Assembly: GCF_028476545.1 (NCBI RefSeq)
Contig: NW_026731690.1
Span: forward strand, 482,501-546,500
From: Physella acuta
Lineage: Eukaryota; Mollusca; Gastropoda; Physidae
DNA length: 64,000 bases
Direction of reading: 5' to 3'
Under the pieces are notes generated by a model. It saw nothing but the letters and a program-made list of their open reading frames with translations. It ran no database searches and was not told where the DNA came from. This document shows, in pieces, positions 22,556 to 37,644 of this stretch. Every line of letters starts with the position of its first letter. The stretch's first letter is position 1. Both the position numbers and the translations under genes were made by a program.

Positions 22556-22795
22556 AGTGTATTCTAGCGGTAGAGAGCTGGACTGCTAACCCGTAATTCT
22601 CGAGTTCGAATCCGGGTTCAAGTCTAGCAGACCTTACCTGAGTCAACCCAACTCTGATGGGTACCTAAATCACGTTAGGTAAAGTAAAGGCGGCTGGGCA
22701 TAGTGCTGACCACACTATCTCTTCATATGCTGTGGTCACAGAAACAAGTGAACTCTACTTCACTTGCCCTATAGACCGTCAGGTTTGAAAGGGAA
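22556..22795 (+). mobile_element. tRNA-derived SINE, near-complete, upstream of gene 2
   Basis: Box A-like TAGCGGTAGAGAGCTGG at 22565-22581 and box B GTTCGAATCC at 22604-22613, followed by a non-tRNA body ending CTATAGACCGTCAGGTTTG. Genes 1 and 3 lack it at this place, so it inserted after duplication. It is a good reference for the reverse copies elsewhere. Confidence 0.85.
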
Positions 22796-22799
22796 CTTA

Positions 22800-23422
22800 A
22801 TATTTTGTTTTGTGTGTACAGTTTAACACGAATGTGAAATCATACAGTTTATTAAAATCGAATTTGTCACACTCCGGTGCAAGTTTTCTAATATCAAACA
22901 AAGATTTAAAGAGTTAACACACACTGACATTGAGAGCCACTTAAAGAATGATGCATAAGCGGACTTGAGTGCGCTGATTTTCACACATCGACTTCACTTG
23001 TCTATTTGGCTTCTCTTTTTTACGGAACAAGCAGTGTTCTTTCAGTGTTTGCTGTAGTGTTAAAACTTCAAAAGTTTGGAACATATTTTCAATTTTAATT
23101 GTGAATACATATGTGTTAAAACTTGATAGTAATAATTTTACCCATGTGACGTTTATTAATATAAGCTAAACGTAAGTTATGACTGTATCATTTGCAATGA
23201 AGTGCGTGATATATTACACTGAATCAAAAATTAAAATGTTTACATTTTATAATTCTACAGTTCAATAACAAAATGCATATAATATACTAATCGCCTCTAG
23301 AGATGTGCGATCTTTTCTTGACGTGTACTTGAATTACTTTCGGGTGTAAGCTACAGTGGCGAATTATGATTGATTTTTTACATTGAATTAAGTATATGCA
23401 GCTGGAATATCACGAGCTAATA
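22800..23422 (+). promoter_or_regulatory. Conserved 5' flank of receptor gene 2
   Basis: Nearly colinear with 3640-4226 and 50425-51034 up to the start codon. Probable promoter and 5' UTR, inferred from position and conservation only. Confidence 0.4.
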
Positions 23423-23486
23423 ATGAAGCACACGTGTTTTATAATTGTGACTCTGATAGTTTTGGAATCCATATTGGATATTACAG
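23423..23486 (+). CDS. Gene 2 signal-peptide exon
   Basis: MKHTCFIIVTLIVLESILD, 64 nt, ending in phase 1. The upstream in-frame ATG at 23396 would put MQLEYHELI before it, which is less like a signal peptide. Confidence 0.75.
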
Positions 23487-24368
23487 GTAACTCGGATTTG
23501 TCACGAAATATTTATACCTATGCACATATTCTCATCGTCTGGCTAGATCAGTCGGACACTTTAATTATTGAATGATCACACTAGGTAGTCTGAGTAAAAA
23601 CATTTTCTTGTCACATCTAGAGAGTTTTGTATGTGAGCCGCCATCAGTTTATCACAAACACACCGGGACTTGTGTTCGCCTGGTACAAGAAAAACAGGCA
23701 CACGTTGGAGCAAGATCTTTGTGTGTAAACAATTTTACAGGAGATTTGGTGTTTATTTACGACAGTGAAACTAACAGTTTTATTAAAGGTGAATGTCAAT
23801 TTTTTTCAGCTTGGAGATAGTTTTCTTTTCTATGTAATCGCCCCTTGATAAAACAATAGAAATAAACCGGGAGTGGTCTTCCCTAAACGTTCTCGAATAT
23901 TCTTATATAACACTTCGGGGGATGGCAACTCGGGATATAGAAATGATTTTCAATACATTTTTAATTACTTAAACTTTTTAAAATAGAACAAATCTCGTAG
24001 AAAAAACAAGAATTGCGCACCAAATGAATGTCAAACAATTTGCGTATAATAGTACGGACTAGTATTAGTACTTTATACATTCGTTTGCGTTTTTTAAGAA
24101 ATCGGAAATAGCGTACTAACAATTTGAGAGAAGGTAGATACGCCACAAAGAAATGATTTTGATGATGATATATGTAAATAACAATTAATCAATAATTAAA
24201 ATTTAGGAATGTTAAGAACTTGGAACATTCAAGAGGCGCTGATTGGTCTACACAACGCTGCATCATTTGAACAGTACAGGTGGGGCGATAATCAGCAGGT
24301 ATTTGATATGTCACATAGGTCGTCTATACATACATTTTCATTGTGATTGATAATGAAAATGTATGTAT

Positions 24369-24423
<55 letters not shown>

Positions 24424-27400
24424 TAGATAGATATATACGGAATTAAACGCTCTATTTGAGTTTAATCAGTCAAAGAGCTGCACACATTTAAAATAAAATT
24501 GTATTTCTGCTCACAATGCAATTTGTAAATATTTAAATGCTTAATTTGATATAAAAATCTCAAGTACTGGATTCATAAGTATTCAAGCATTGTAATTTAA
24601 ATACTGCTAGTTAAATACCGTATTTTTTTCGGTGTTCATATCTTAACTATACCGCATCTAATTATGTCATAATATCTTACAGCAACAGAGTGTCACATAT
24701 TATGACTGGGCTACACCATCGTATGTAGAAGATAGGACAAAGAGAGCCGTGGTGGTTACAGCAGATGGTTGGAGGAAACATAATTATTACACAATTGCTG
24801 ACTTCATATGTCAGTCTGCCACAGGTAAATTTAATTAGTGCCATCATGGCACACCAAGAATTCATCCATGCAATACTGGTATTTTCACTTTTATGTTCGG
24901 ACTTACAATTTTACGTTATCATATAAAGCGTATAGAGGAAGTATTATAATCGTTCACAAAATTCAAATAACAATTTGAGTTTTATACCTCAGTACTCCAT
25001 CATATACGGAATATAGGGGACTTATTTCAATTAGGGAAAAAATCAAAATTAATCAAAATCGTGGCGTTTTACGCGTCATCTAGTCGAAAAACGATATTTG
25101 GAATACTATCCAAGCGTTTGTGTGTTTGTATGTGAGTCTATAAAAACATCACTTGATTACCGTTACAGCTAGGATGATGAAGTGTCATGTATAAGTATTA
25201 ATTCCAATTAGTAGATTTTCAGCGATTTCCCGAAACCGTAAGTACAATTTCGGTTTTTCAAAAGCCTATAACTTAAAAACTGATTTTGATAGATAAATTA
25301 AAATTCAAATATAAATGAAAGACCCACAACTCTCCGTTTCCTTTAAAGTTTTGAGGAATATCAGATGACCGAAGAAGTACTTTACGCTAATTCCGAATTC
25401 TCAAAAAATCTCTTATGAATTTATAAATTACTAATGTTTCACACTATTATACTCATATTGTTTGCTATTCACTTTGTGTGTAATTCTTTTTTTTCAACGA
25501 AGTTCTATTCTATTTTAAAATGTTTAAGTATTTAAACATTGAGTAAAAACCACGTAGGCACATATAGCCTAAGTTTTGATCCCACGTAGTTTTATAAAGG
25601 AATATTATAGAAAGTTTAGTTGAGATCACTCTCGCTTTATTTAAACTTTGCGTTAGTAAAGAAACTGCCATTTTTGTTAATGTTACTTTTAGGTTTGTAA
25701 TATTTAAACAATGAAATTAAGTTTCTGAATAATGTCGCTAGGCCAGTCCGTCAATAATTTAGCAATTGTTATTTTGGAACTCAAACCCCAATTAAACCAC
25801 TCCAAATCAGGGGCGGAACTACAGTGCTGCCAGACCCCGCAATGCGGGGGGGGGGGGGGGGCGCCATTTAGGGGCCCATAGCCGACCATAATAAATTTTT
25901 ATAGTTAAAAACAAATAATTTTATTGCATTTTTTACTCGACGGTAAAAGCGTTTGAAAATAACAAAGAAATCTGCTACAGAAGTGATATTATACAGTAGC
26001 TAACACATGCTGTTGCGTAAAAAATATATATATGCCTGAGCTGTAGTGTAACAGATAAGCAAACGTTCAAAACACTTATGACTTATTTCCCTTTTTTAAA
26101 TAGTTAAATAGAGGTGCTCATAAGCTCATTTTAATATATTTGTACTAAAAGAATTAAAAACTAATTACTTCTATTAATTTTTTTTTCAAAGCACGTACTA
26201 AAGAATGACATAGCGTAAAAAGGAAATGTATATAAAATAAATAAGAAAACATAAAAATAAACATAACACGATAAACCATTACACATACAATGCTTTCACG
26301 TTTTATATTCTTTTGAATTTAAAGTCTAGAGGTTAGGCCATATTACAGCAAACGTATGTAATAAACTAGTTCTAAATCTTAAAGAAAATAAAACTCAAAA
26401 ACAGACTAATCCACTCATAGACATGACATGTTGTAATTTGTTTTATTGAAGAAAAAAAAGCCGATCAGGCCAGAAATGAGTATCCAATGTTTGTATTGTG
26501 TTTATATATATGTATATATATATAGTGCGGGGCCTAGAATTTGTTTTTGCGGGGTGGCCTTTTTTTCTAGTTCCGCCACTGCTTTAAATAGACCCTTTTA
26601 AAATTACTACATCAGGTTTTTTAGAGGGAATTTACTCTTGTATAAAGATTATTCTTTAATGCATGCAAAACAAAAGTCACATTTTTAACTCGATAATTCG
26701 GCTTCAGAATGTAATGTCTTATTTATAAATAAAACGACAAAGATTTTCGTATGCCATAGTTAATTATGTTGGAGAGAGGCAAGTAGCCTACACAATAGGA
26801 ATATATCATCAATACATGTAAACTTCTGTTTATTCAGTAAACAGTGTAGAATATTGGAACATATTTTAGTCATTATCAGAGAACTTGTGATTGTATTATG
26901 CTGGTAATCATCATAATATTTTCACGTTCATTCCCAAGACACGTGGGGCAGATGAAGTGCTTCTGTTTAAATGACTTTGGCATACAAGTAGGTTATATAA
27001 CCAGCCGCCTGTATTTCCTTAACGTGAGTCAGGTACTAACCGGAGCTGAGTGGACTCAGTGACATCCTACAGAGTCGAGCCCAGGTTTCGAACTCGAGAT
27101 TTTCTGGTTAGCAGTCTAGCGCTCTACCTCTCTGCCACACCGTCCCGATGCTTTTAATATTAACCTCAAATCGATGACACCCATATAAACAAATGTCATG
27201 TTGTTGATTCAAAACGTTTAGAATACACGATAAAATCTATTTTAAAAGCAGTCCTGCCAGATGTAGTTCTGTCATGTCCTGTCGCTGAAGAAGGAAAACA
27301 GAATCACTCGCTGTGGTGCAGTGTAGAGACCTATGAAGTGTCACGAAATCCTAGCATTCAGTTCTGTAGAAACAACAGTAAAAGTTGGTGTCCTACAAAT

Positions 27401-30400
27401 GGCTACACTACAAGTAACCAAAGAGTCGGCTCTAACATCACATTACATCTAAACATCAGCACAGTAAGGAGAAAAGACGAGGGGACATGGACGTGTTTTA
27501 TAAGTTTTACAGTAAGATCCGGTACACATTACATGAACAAGAGCTGTAACCTATTAGTTTACTGTAAGTATTAACTGGAAAGAATAACAACACTTCTTTT
27601 CCATAGTATAGTTTCCATGTAGGCCTGCAGTATTTCGCTGCTACATTTTAAGAATTTTTATACCGTCTAGAATCATGCTCTAATTTCAAATTTCGTGTTA
27701 AAGAAGAATCAATTTAACTCAATTAACTCATATACATGTATACAATAATGACCCTAATTTTAAAAACTAACAATTTCCTTTTAATGCATGCTGATAAAAA
27801 TGTATACGGCATATTGTAATTATATAAATTTTTTCGTAAAGTGTTTTGTACAACTATCAAAATTTTAGGTATGATAATGGTAATGTCAGTAACAACAGAT
27901 ATAAGAAGAATAAAAATGGTACCTGTTTATCTACCAAGTTTAATATGACAGGGCGAAATGTCTCTAAGCTAAACCTACGTAGACTATGTAGCCAACCAGG
28001 GATAAAAAATAAAATTATTGCTACTCTAAAATATTGAATCCTTTATATTTGCATTTTACATTGTTTTTATTTATGAAAAAAGTCATTCAAAAAAGTGTTA
28101 TTTCATCACAATTCTAAATTACTAGATAAAAAGAAATACCATTGTAAATAATGTTTATCTAACTATAATTCTTTCTATTGCCAGCCATCCCACAAACACC
28201 CACCTGTCAACACACCTCTAACGACACACACGTGCAGGTCACGTGCTCGCCATTAAAAGTTTACCCAGAGGCGGGATGTAAATGGGAGGCATCGTTTGGT
28301 AAAGACCAGATAGAGGTTGGTTTTTTATTGTGTGCATACAATATTTTTACTCTTTGCTTCGCTCTGTACGTTTTTAAAAGTTTTCTTTTTAAAACGTCAT
28401 AATGAAAAGAAAATATCGGTTCTGATATAGGTTCTACAAGAGTCCACCCAACACCAGACATACATACTGGATGAAACTGTTTACTACAACACGACATGTA
28501 CGGCAAGTTTTAGGCCTGACTTTACAGGAGTGTTCAAGATTAGAATCACAATGTTTGCCAATAACATTCCGTCAACACAAGGGCTAACACAGGATTATAA
28601 TATAACAATAGGTAAGTAAGTCAGTTAGATGATTAGCACTGACAACCTGTATTATACCATCATTTTATTAAACCTAACACGTAATTCAGGTAAAAAAAAT
28701 GCATTTGTTTGTAGGATTACGGTTTGCAGGCTACAGTTTAACTTATAGTTGTTGTAAAACACAAACTTTATCTTTTAAGGTTTATTCAGCACCTATTAAC
28801 ATTGAAGATATTTCGTTAGCTCGGGAATCGTGCTTCACATATGCGGAATTATCATAACTGCTTTCGATAAATCGATGCCACAAAAATCCTTCCGTAAAAA
28901 ATAACGACTCGCAACTAAGTGTTACTGCTACCCCCCCCCCCCCCCCCCCCCCCGACTCCCAACATCTTTAGTTAATTTCGCTCCATATAGAGCAATACTT
29001 TAAATTAACGCCCCATACATTAGTAAACGTATCTCTCGCAAAAATGTCAATACATTTTGCCACAAGCAGCCACTATAAAAAAACGTGTAAACTAATGACT
29101 ATTATCATTTTCATCCTATATTAAACGGCTCACGACAAAAAGTCCATGATCGAGTGAAATAATGATATTATCGATTTTGTTTCTTTACAGGGCCACCAGA
29201 CTGTCCGAGACAATTTAACGTAAAATTAATCAACAAAGACAGCGTCAACATCTCATTGACACCTGGCCACAATGGCGGACTAACACAGACATTTGTTTTC
29301 TATAGCCACACAAACACCAGCTTAGATAGGACCTTGGTAGCTACTGTTGTTGATGATAACACAGAAAGTATGGTTTACACTGTAAGGAACCTCCACATGA
29401 ACATGTCCCTTGTTTTCTCTGTTGACGTTAAAAATAAGCTCAGTACAATAGTGTGTCCAGATATAAATATCAGCGTAAATGTCTCAGGTAAGATTATTCT
29501 CAGAGTTAGTCTTCGGTAAGATGCTACTGTTCTATTTATAACTTTAGGTTTCAACAATGTCAAGATTAACTCCTGTCTAAAACAGATGCTGTACATCCGT
29601 AATTTAATTTTAACTCAGGAGTAATCAGCAGCAGAACGTTACAAGCTGATTATCAAGTGTCTCTAAGTGATTTTTTAAGTGTTTAATCGTGCAGTAAACA
29701 GGACTGAATTAAGAATCCGCGTGTACATGTAGCAGTTTTATACGTTAACCTGCGTGAAACAATTGTTGTAAAGACGTAAACAGAGCCGCAAGTCACGACG
29801 GAGCAACTTCACCGCGTACTCTACTCATTTAGTCACTTATACACGACTTACTTACGTGGCACATCTCAAGGGCTGGCTCAAAAAATTAAACTTTTCCTGG
29901 TAGTGCTCGGTCAAAAAATCATAGGATAGCATTACTATGTATTCTGTGTCTACTAAAATCTTCCCTCCAAATTCACAAGCTACAACACTGCACTATTCTT
30001 GATTAATTACTTTTTCAATTGGCGGATAGTCTTACATTGAGCTCTATATATTGTATTCAAACACACATAAATACCTAATTATAACGTTAACACACTAGGT
30101 TTCACTAAATAGTTGATGTTCATTCACGAGCTATTTAATGAGACATAAAGTTTTAACAGGTTATTCAACATTAAACAGGAAGTTATTACTTTAGTTGAGA
30201 TTACTCCCGCTTTATTTAAAATTTGAGTTATTAGAGAAACTGCCATTTTGGTTATTGTTACTTCGAGCTTTGTAATATGGCCAGTCCGTCAATAATTTAG
30301 CAATTGTTATTTTTGAACTCAAACCCCAATTAAAACACTCCAATTAGACCCCTTTTACAATTACTGCATCATGGATTTTGAATTGAATTTACTCTTGTAT

Positions 30401-33400
30401 AAGCATTATTCTTTAATGCATGCAAAACAAAAGTGAAATTTTTTAAACTCGATAATTAGACTTCAGAACGTAAAGTCTTATTTATAGATAAAACGACAAA
30501 GATTTTCAAATTGCATTGTTAATTATTTTGGAGAGAGGCAAGTACACAATATTTTATCATCAATGCACGAAAACTTATGTTCAATCAGTAAACAGTGTGG
30601 ACTATTAGAACATATTACCAGAAAGCGTATGACTTTACTATGCTGGCAATCATCATTATATTTTCCCGTTCATTTCTAAGACACATGGGGCAAATGAAGT
30701 AAACTGCTTCTGTTTCAATGACTTTGCAATCAGCTCTATAACAGTCTTTACTACCCTAACGTGCCATCGGAGCTGGGTGGACTCCGTGTCCTACAGGCTC
30801 GACCCCAGGTTCCGAACTCGAGACTTTCGGGAAAGCAGTCTAGCTCTTATCGCTTGGCCACTACTTTCCGATGTTCATAATATTACCCAGAAATAGATGA
30901 TGCCCACATAAACTAATAACCTATTGTTCATTCAAAACGTTAAGAATAAATGTAAATTTCTATTTCTAAAGCAGCCCAGCCGGAAGTAGTTCTCACATGT
31001 CCTATTGCTGAAGAAGGAAAACAGAATCACTCGCTGTGGTGCAGTGTAGAGACCTATGAAGTTTCCCGAAATCCTAGCATCGAGTTCTGTAGAAACAACA
31101 GTAAAAGTTGGTGTCCTAAAAATGGCTACACTACAAACATGCAAACACACGGCTCCAACATTACAGCACAACTAAACATCAGCACAGTAAGGAGAAAAGA
31201 CGAGAGGACATGGACGTGTTTTATAAGTTTTACAGTAAGCTCCGGTACACATCAGATGAACAAGAGCTGCAACCTAACAGTTTACTGTAAGTATTAACTG
31301 GAAAGAATAACAACTTCCCCCCCCCCATAGTTTAGTCCACGTGTACTGTATTTTGCTGCTAATTTTTTATTATTTTATAACGTCTAGAATCATGCTCTGA
31401 TTTCAAATTTCGTGTTAAAGATGAATCAATATAACCTAGTTAACTCATATACATATATACAATAATGACCCTAATTTTAAAAACTAATAATTTCCTTTTA
31501 ATGCATGCTGATAAAATACTGCATATTGTAATTATATCCAATTTTTCGTAAAGTAAGTGTTGTGTACAACTGTCCAAAAGTTTGGCTATAATAATGGTGA
31601 TGTCACCAACAACAGAAATAAGAATAGGGAGGATGAAATAGTACCTGTTCACAGTTCATCTACCAGGTTTAATTTGACAGGACAAAATGTCTCTAAGATA
31701 AACTTACGTACACTCTGTAGCCAATAACATAAAGAAGAAATGATTATTGCTACAGTTAAAATATTGCATCCTTTATACTTACATTTTACTAAATTGCTTT
31801 ACTTTATGAAAATAATCATTAAAAAAAACAATTATATCATCACGATTTTAAATTATTAGATATAAAGTAATACCATTGTAAATAGTATAGGCTATATCTA
31901 ACTATAACTATTTCTATTGCCAGCCATCCAACAAATCCCCACTTGCCAACACACCTCTAACGACTCACACGTGCTGGTCACGTGCTCGACATCTAAAGTT
32001 TACCCAGAGGCGAAATGCAAATGGGAGGCAACGTTTGGTATAGACAAAATAGAGGTTGGCTTTTGTATGGTTTATGCGAAATATATTTTATTTGCATAAA
32101 ATATTTTACTCTTTTTTTCCCTCGGTGGGTTTTTAAAAGTTTCTTTTTATAACATCATCGTTAAAAGAAAATATCGGTTCTAATATAGGTTCTACCAGAG
32201 TCCACCCAACACAAAAAATACACACTGAATGGATCTGTTTACTACAACACGACATGTACGGCAAGTTTTAGGCCTGATGTTACAGGAGTGTTCAAGATTG
32301 TAGTCACAATGTATCCCTATGTCATTCAGTCAACACAAGGGGTAACACAGGAACGTAAGATAACAATAGGTAAGTTAGTCAGTTAGATGATTAGCTCTAA
32401 CAACCTGTTTAATACCATCATTTTATTAAACCTAACACGTAATTCAGTTAAGAAAAATGCATCTGTAAGATTTCAGTTTGCAGGCTACAGTTCTGAAACA
32501 TTTAACTTTTAGTTGTTGTAAAACACAAACTTTATCTATTACGATTTATTCATTACCTATTAACATTGAAGATATTTTGTTTGCTCGTTATTCGTGCTTC
32601 ACCTATGCGGAATTATCAAAAATGCTTTCGATAAATCGATACCACAAAAATCTTTCCGTAAAAAAATAACGTCTCGCAACTAAGTGTTACTGCTACTTAA
32701 GCGACCCCACCCCCCCAAATTCTCAACATCTTAAGTTAACTTCGCTCCATATACAGCAATACTTTAAATGCATGCCCCATATATTAGTAAACGTGTATCT
32801 CGAAAAAAAATGTCAAAACATTTTGCCACAAGCAGACACTATAAAAGATGTACCGACTAAAGACTCTTATCATTTTCTTTCTATACTAAACGGCTCACGA
32901 CAAAAAGTCAATGATCGATTGAAATAATGATATTATCGACTTTGTTTATTTACAGGTTCCCCAGACTGTCCAAGTGAATTTGACGTAAAATTAATCAATA
33001 ATGACAGCGTCATCATCTCATTGACACCTGGCCAAAATGGCGGACTAACACAGACATTTGTTTTCTATAGCCACACAAACACCAGCTTAGATAGGACCTT
33101 GGTAGCTGCTGTTGTTGATGATAACAATAAAAGTATGGTTTACACTGTAAGAAACCTGGATATGAACACTACGCATGTTTTCACTGTTGACGTTAAAAAT
33201 ATGTTCAGTACAACAGAGTGTCCAGATTTAAATGTCAGCGTGAATGTCTCAGGTAAGATTATTCTCAGAGTTAAAGTCTTCGGTAAGATGCTACTGTTGT
33301 ATTTATAACTTTAGGTTTTAACAATGTCAAGATTAACTCTTGTCAACAACAAACCAATACATTCGAAATATAATTTTAACTCAGGAGTAATGAGCAGCAG

Positions 33401-36400
33401 AACGTTACAAGCTGATTATCAAGTGTCTCTAAGTGATTTTTTAAGTGTTTAATCGTGCAGTAAACAGGACTGAATTAAGAATCCGCGTGTACATGTAGCA
33501 GTTTTATACGTTAACCTGCGTGAAACAATTGTTGTAAAGACGTAAACAGAGCCGCAAGTCACGACGGAGCAACTTCACCGCGTAGTCTACTCATTTAGTC
33601 ACTTATACACGACTTACTTACGTGGCACATCTCAAGGGCTGGCTCAAAAAATTAAACTTTTTCCTGGTCGTGCTCGGTCAAAAAATCATAGGATAGCAAT
33701 GTCTACTAAAATCCTCCCTCCAAATTCACAAGCTACAACACTGCACTATTTTTGATTAATTACTTTTATAAAAGGCTGATAGTTTTACCTTAAGCTCTAT
33801 ATATTGTATTTAAACACGGATAAATACCTAATTATAACTTAAACACACTAGGTTTCACTAAATAGTTGATGCTCATTCAAGAGCTTTTAAATAAGACATA
33901 AAGATTTAACAGGTTATTCAACATTAAAGAGGAAGTTATTTCTTTAGTTGAGATTACTCCCGCTTTATTTAAAATTTGAGTCATTAGAGAAACTGCCATT
34001 TTGGTTATTGTTACTTCGAGGTTTGTAATATGGCCAGTCCGTCAATAATTTAGCAATTGTTATTTTTGAACTCAAATCCCAATTAAAACACTCCAATTAG
34101 ACCCCTTTTACAATTACTACATCATGGATTTTGAATTGAATTTACTATTGCATAAACATTATTCTTTAATTCATGCAAAAGAAAAGTCAAAAAAATTTTA
34201 ACTCGATAATTAGACTTCAGAACGTAAAGTCTTATTTATAGATAAAATGACAAAGATTTTCGAATTGCATTATTAATTATTTTGGAGAGAAGCAAGTACA
34301 CAATATTTTATCATCAATGCACGAAAACGTACGTTCAATCAGTGCACAGTGTGGACTATTAGAAAATATTAACAGAAAGCGTATGTCTTTGATATGCTGG
34401 CAATCATCATTATATTTTCCCGTTCATTTCTAAGACACATGTGGCAAATAAGGTAAACTGCTTCTGTTTCAATGACTTTGCAATCACATCTATAACAGTC
34501 TTTACTTCCTTAACGTGCCATCGGAGCTGGGTGGACTTCGTGTCCTACAGGCTCGAACCCAGGTTCCGAACTCGAGACTTTCGGGATATCTGTCTAGCGC
34601 TCTATCGCTCGGCCACTACTTTCCAATGTTTATAATATTAACCAGAAATAGATGATGCCCACATAAACGAATAACCTATTGTTGATTCAAATCGTTAAGA
34701 ATAAAAGTAAAATTCTATTTTTAAAGCAGTCCAGCCGGAAGTAGTTCTCACTTGTCCTATCGCTGAAGAAGGAAATCCAAATCACTCGCTGTGGTGCAAT
34801 GTGGAGACCTATGAAGCTTCACAAAATCCTAGCATCGAGTTCTGTAGAAACAACAGTAAAAGTTGGTGTCCTAAAAATGGCTACACTACAAACATGCAAA
34901 CACACGGCTCCAACATTACAGCACAACTAAACATCAGCACAGTAAGGAGAAAAGACGAGGGGACCTGGACGTGTTTTATAAGTTTTACAGTAAGCTCCGG
35001 TACACATCAGATGAACAAGAGCTGCAACCTATCAGTTTACTGTAAGTATTAACTGGAAAGAATAACAACTTTCCCCCCCCCCCCCCCATCATAGTTTAGT
35101 CCACGTGTACTGTATTTCGCTGCTACATTTTAGATATTTTTATAACGTCTAGAATCATGCTCTGATTTCAAATTTCGTGTTAAAGAAGAATCAATATAAC
35201 TCAATTAACTCATATACATAAAAACAATAATGACCCTAATTTTAAAAACTATTAACTTCATTTTAATGCGTGCTGATAAAAATATATATTGCATATTGTA
35301 ATTCTATCAAATTTTTCGTAAAGTATGTGTATTTAACAACTGTCAAAAATTTTGGCTATTATAATAATGATGTCAGTAAAAAAGAAATAAGAATAGGGAG
35401 GATGAAATGGTACCTTTTCATCTACCAGCTTTAATTTGACAGGGCAAAATGTCTCTAAGATAAACTTTCGTACTCTCTGTAAATAATAACAGAAAGAAGA
35501 AATGATTATTGCTACAGTTAAAATATTGCATCCCTTATACTTGTATTTTACTACATTGATTTACTTTATGAAAAAACTCATTCAAAAAACACTTACATCA
35601 TCACGATTTTAAATTATTATATATAAACAAATACCATTGTAAATAGTATATATCTAACTATAACTATTTCTATTGCCAGCCATTCCAAAAATCCCCACCT
35701 GCCAACACACCTCTAACGACACACACGTGCTCGTCACGTGCTTGACATCTAAAGTTTACCCAGAGGCGAAATGCAATTGGGAGGCAACGTTTGGTATAGA
35801 CCGGATACAGGTTTGTTTTTGTATAGTTGTATGCGAAATATATGTTATCTGCATTAAATATTTTACTCTTTGTTTCCCTCAGTGAGTTTTTAAAAGTTTC
35901 TTTTTATAACATCATCGTTAAAAGAAAATATCGGTTCTAATATAGGTAATACCAGAGTCTGTCCAATACAAGACATACATACTGAATGAATCTGTTTACT
36001 ACAACTCGACATGTACGGTAAGCTTTAGGCCTGACGTTACAGGAGTGTTCAAGATTCAAGTCACAATGTATCCCGATGTCATTCCGTCAACACAATGGGT
36101 AACACAGGAACATAATATAACAATAGGTAAGTTAGTCAGTTAGATGATTAGCACTAACAACCTACACCAATGCCGAATCATCAAAAATGCTTTCGATAAA
36201 TCGATGCCACTAAAAATCCTTACGTAAAAAGTAACGTCTCGCAACTAAGTGTTACTGCTAATGAAGCACCCTCCCCCACCCCAACCTTACAAACTTGTGT
36301 TAATTCGCAGCGACTCTTTACATTGCGCTCTAAACAAGCATAGACGTATCTCGAAAAAATCAACAATTTCTGCCACAAGCAGCCAGTATAAACAATTTGA

Positions 36401-37565
36401 ATACTAATGATGCTTACCATTCACTTCCTATACTAAACGGTTCACGACAAAATGTCAATGCTCGAGTGAAATAATGATATTATCGGTTTTGTTTCTTCGC
36501 AGGTTCCCCAAAATGTCCAAGTCAGTTTGACGTAAAATTAATCAATAATGACAGCGTCATCATCTCATGGACACCTGGCCACAATGGCGGACTAACACAG
36601 ACATTTGTTTTCTATAGCCACACAAACACCAGCTTATATAGGACCTTGGTAGCTACTGTTGTTGATGATAACAAAGAAAGTATGGTTTACACTGTAAGGA
36701 ACCTCCACATGAACATGTCCCTTGTTTTCTCTGTTGACGTTAAAAATATGCTCAGTACAATAGTGTGTCCAGATTTAAATGTCAGCGTGAATGTCTCAGG
36801 TAAGATTATTCTCAGCGTCTTTGGTAAGATGCTACTGTTTCATTTTTAACTTTAGGTTTCAACAAAATTAACTCTTATCTAAAACAGATGCGGTACATCC
36901 GTATTTTAATTTAACTCAGGAGTAATGAGCAGCAGAACGTTACAAGCTGGTTATCAAGTGTCTCTAAGTGTTTTTAAAGTATTTAATCGTGCAGTAAACA
37001 GGACTAACTTCAGAATCCGCTTATATATGTAACAATTTTATACGTAAACCTGCGTGAAACAATTGTTGTAAAGACGTAAACAGTCGCAATTCACGAGAGA
37101 GCAATTTCTCAACCACGTCTATTCAGCCGGTAACTTACGTGACACGTCTCAAGTACTGGCTTCTAAAATTAAAATATTTCCTGGCCATGCTCCGTCAAAA
37201 AGACATGGAGTGGCAAAACGATAATTTTATTGTCTACTAAACTACACCCACCAACTTATTAAACAACAGCACTGAACTATTTTTAATTTAGCACTTTTTT
37301 AAATGGCTGATTGTTTTACCTTTAGCTTTATTTGTTGCATCAAACGGATTAATACCTAATCATAACTATAACACACTTGGCTTTATTAATAGTTGATTGT
37401 CATTCAAGAGCTATTAAATGAGACTCATAAAAGTTAACAGGCTAATAAAACAGGAAGTAATTTCTAACATACACCGTTGTTTCATTTCGAAAGATCTACG
37501 ACTATAAGCATGAATTTTTAAACACACACATTACAACTTGTAAAAACATTGTTTAAATATATAGG

Positions 37566-37644
<79 letters not shown>

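Larger units (their letters stand above)
24825..27251 (+). other. Gene 2 intron between CTLD and cassette A
   Basis: Holds the interspersed repeat (about 24900-25665), the hAT element (25808-26581) and a reverse tRNA-SINE (about 26985-27150). No exon seen. Confidence 0.6.

Noticed and set aside
22556-22640. A functional tRNA gene
   Set aside because: Box A and box B are present, but the acceptor stem does not close and a SINE body follows; many reverse copies exist.
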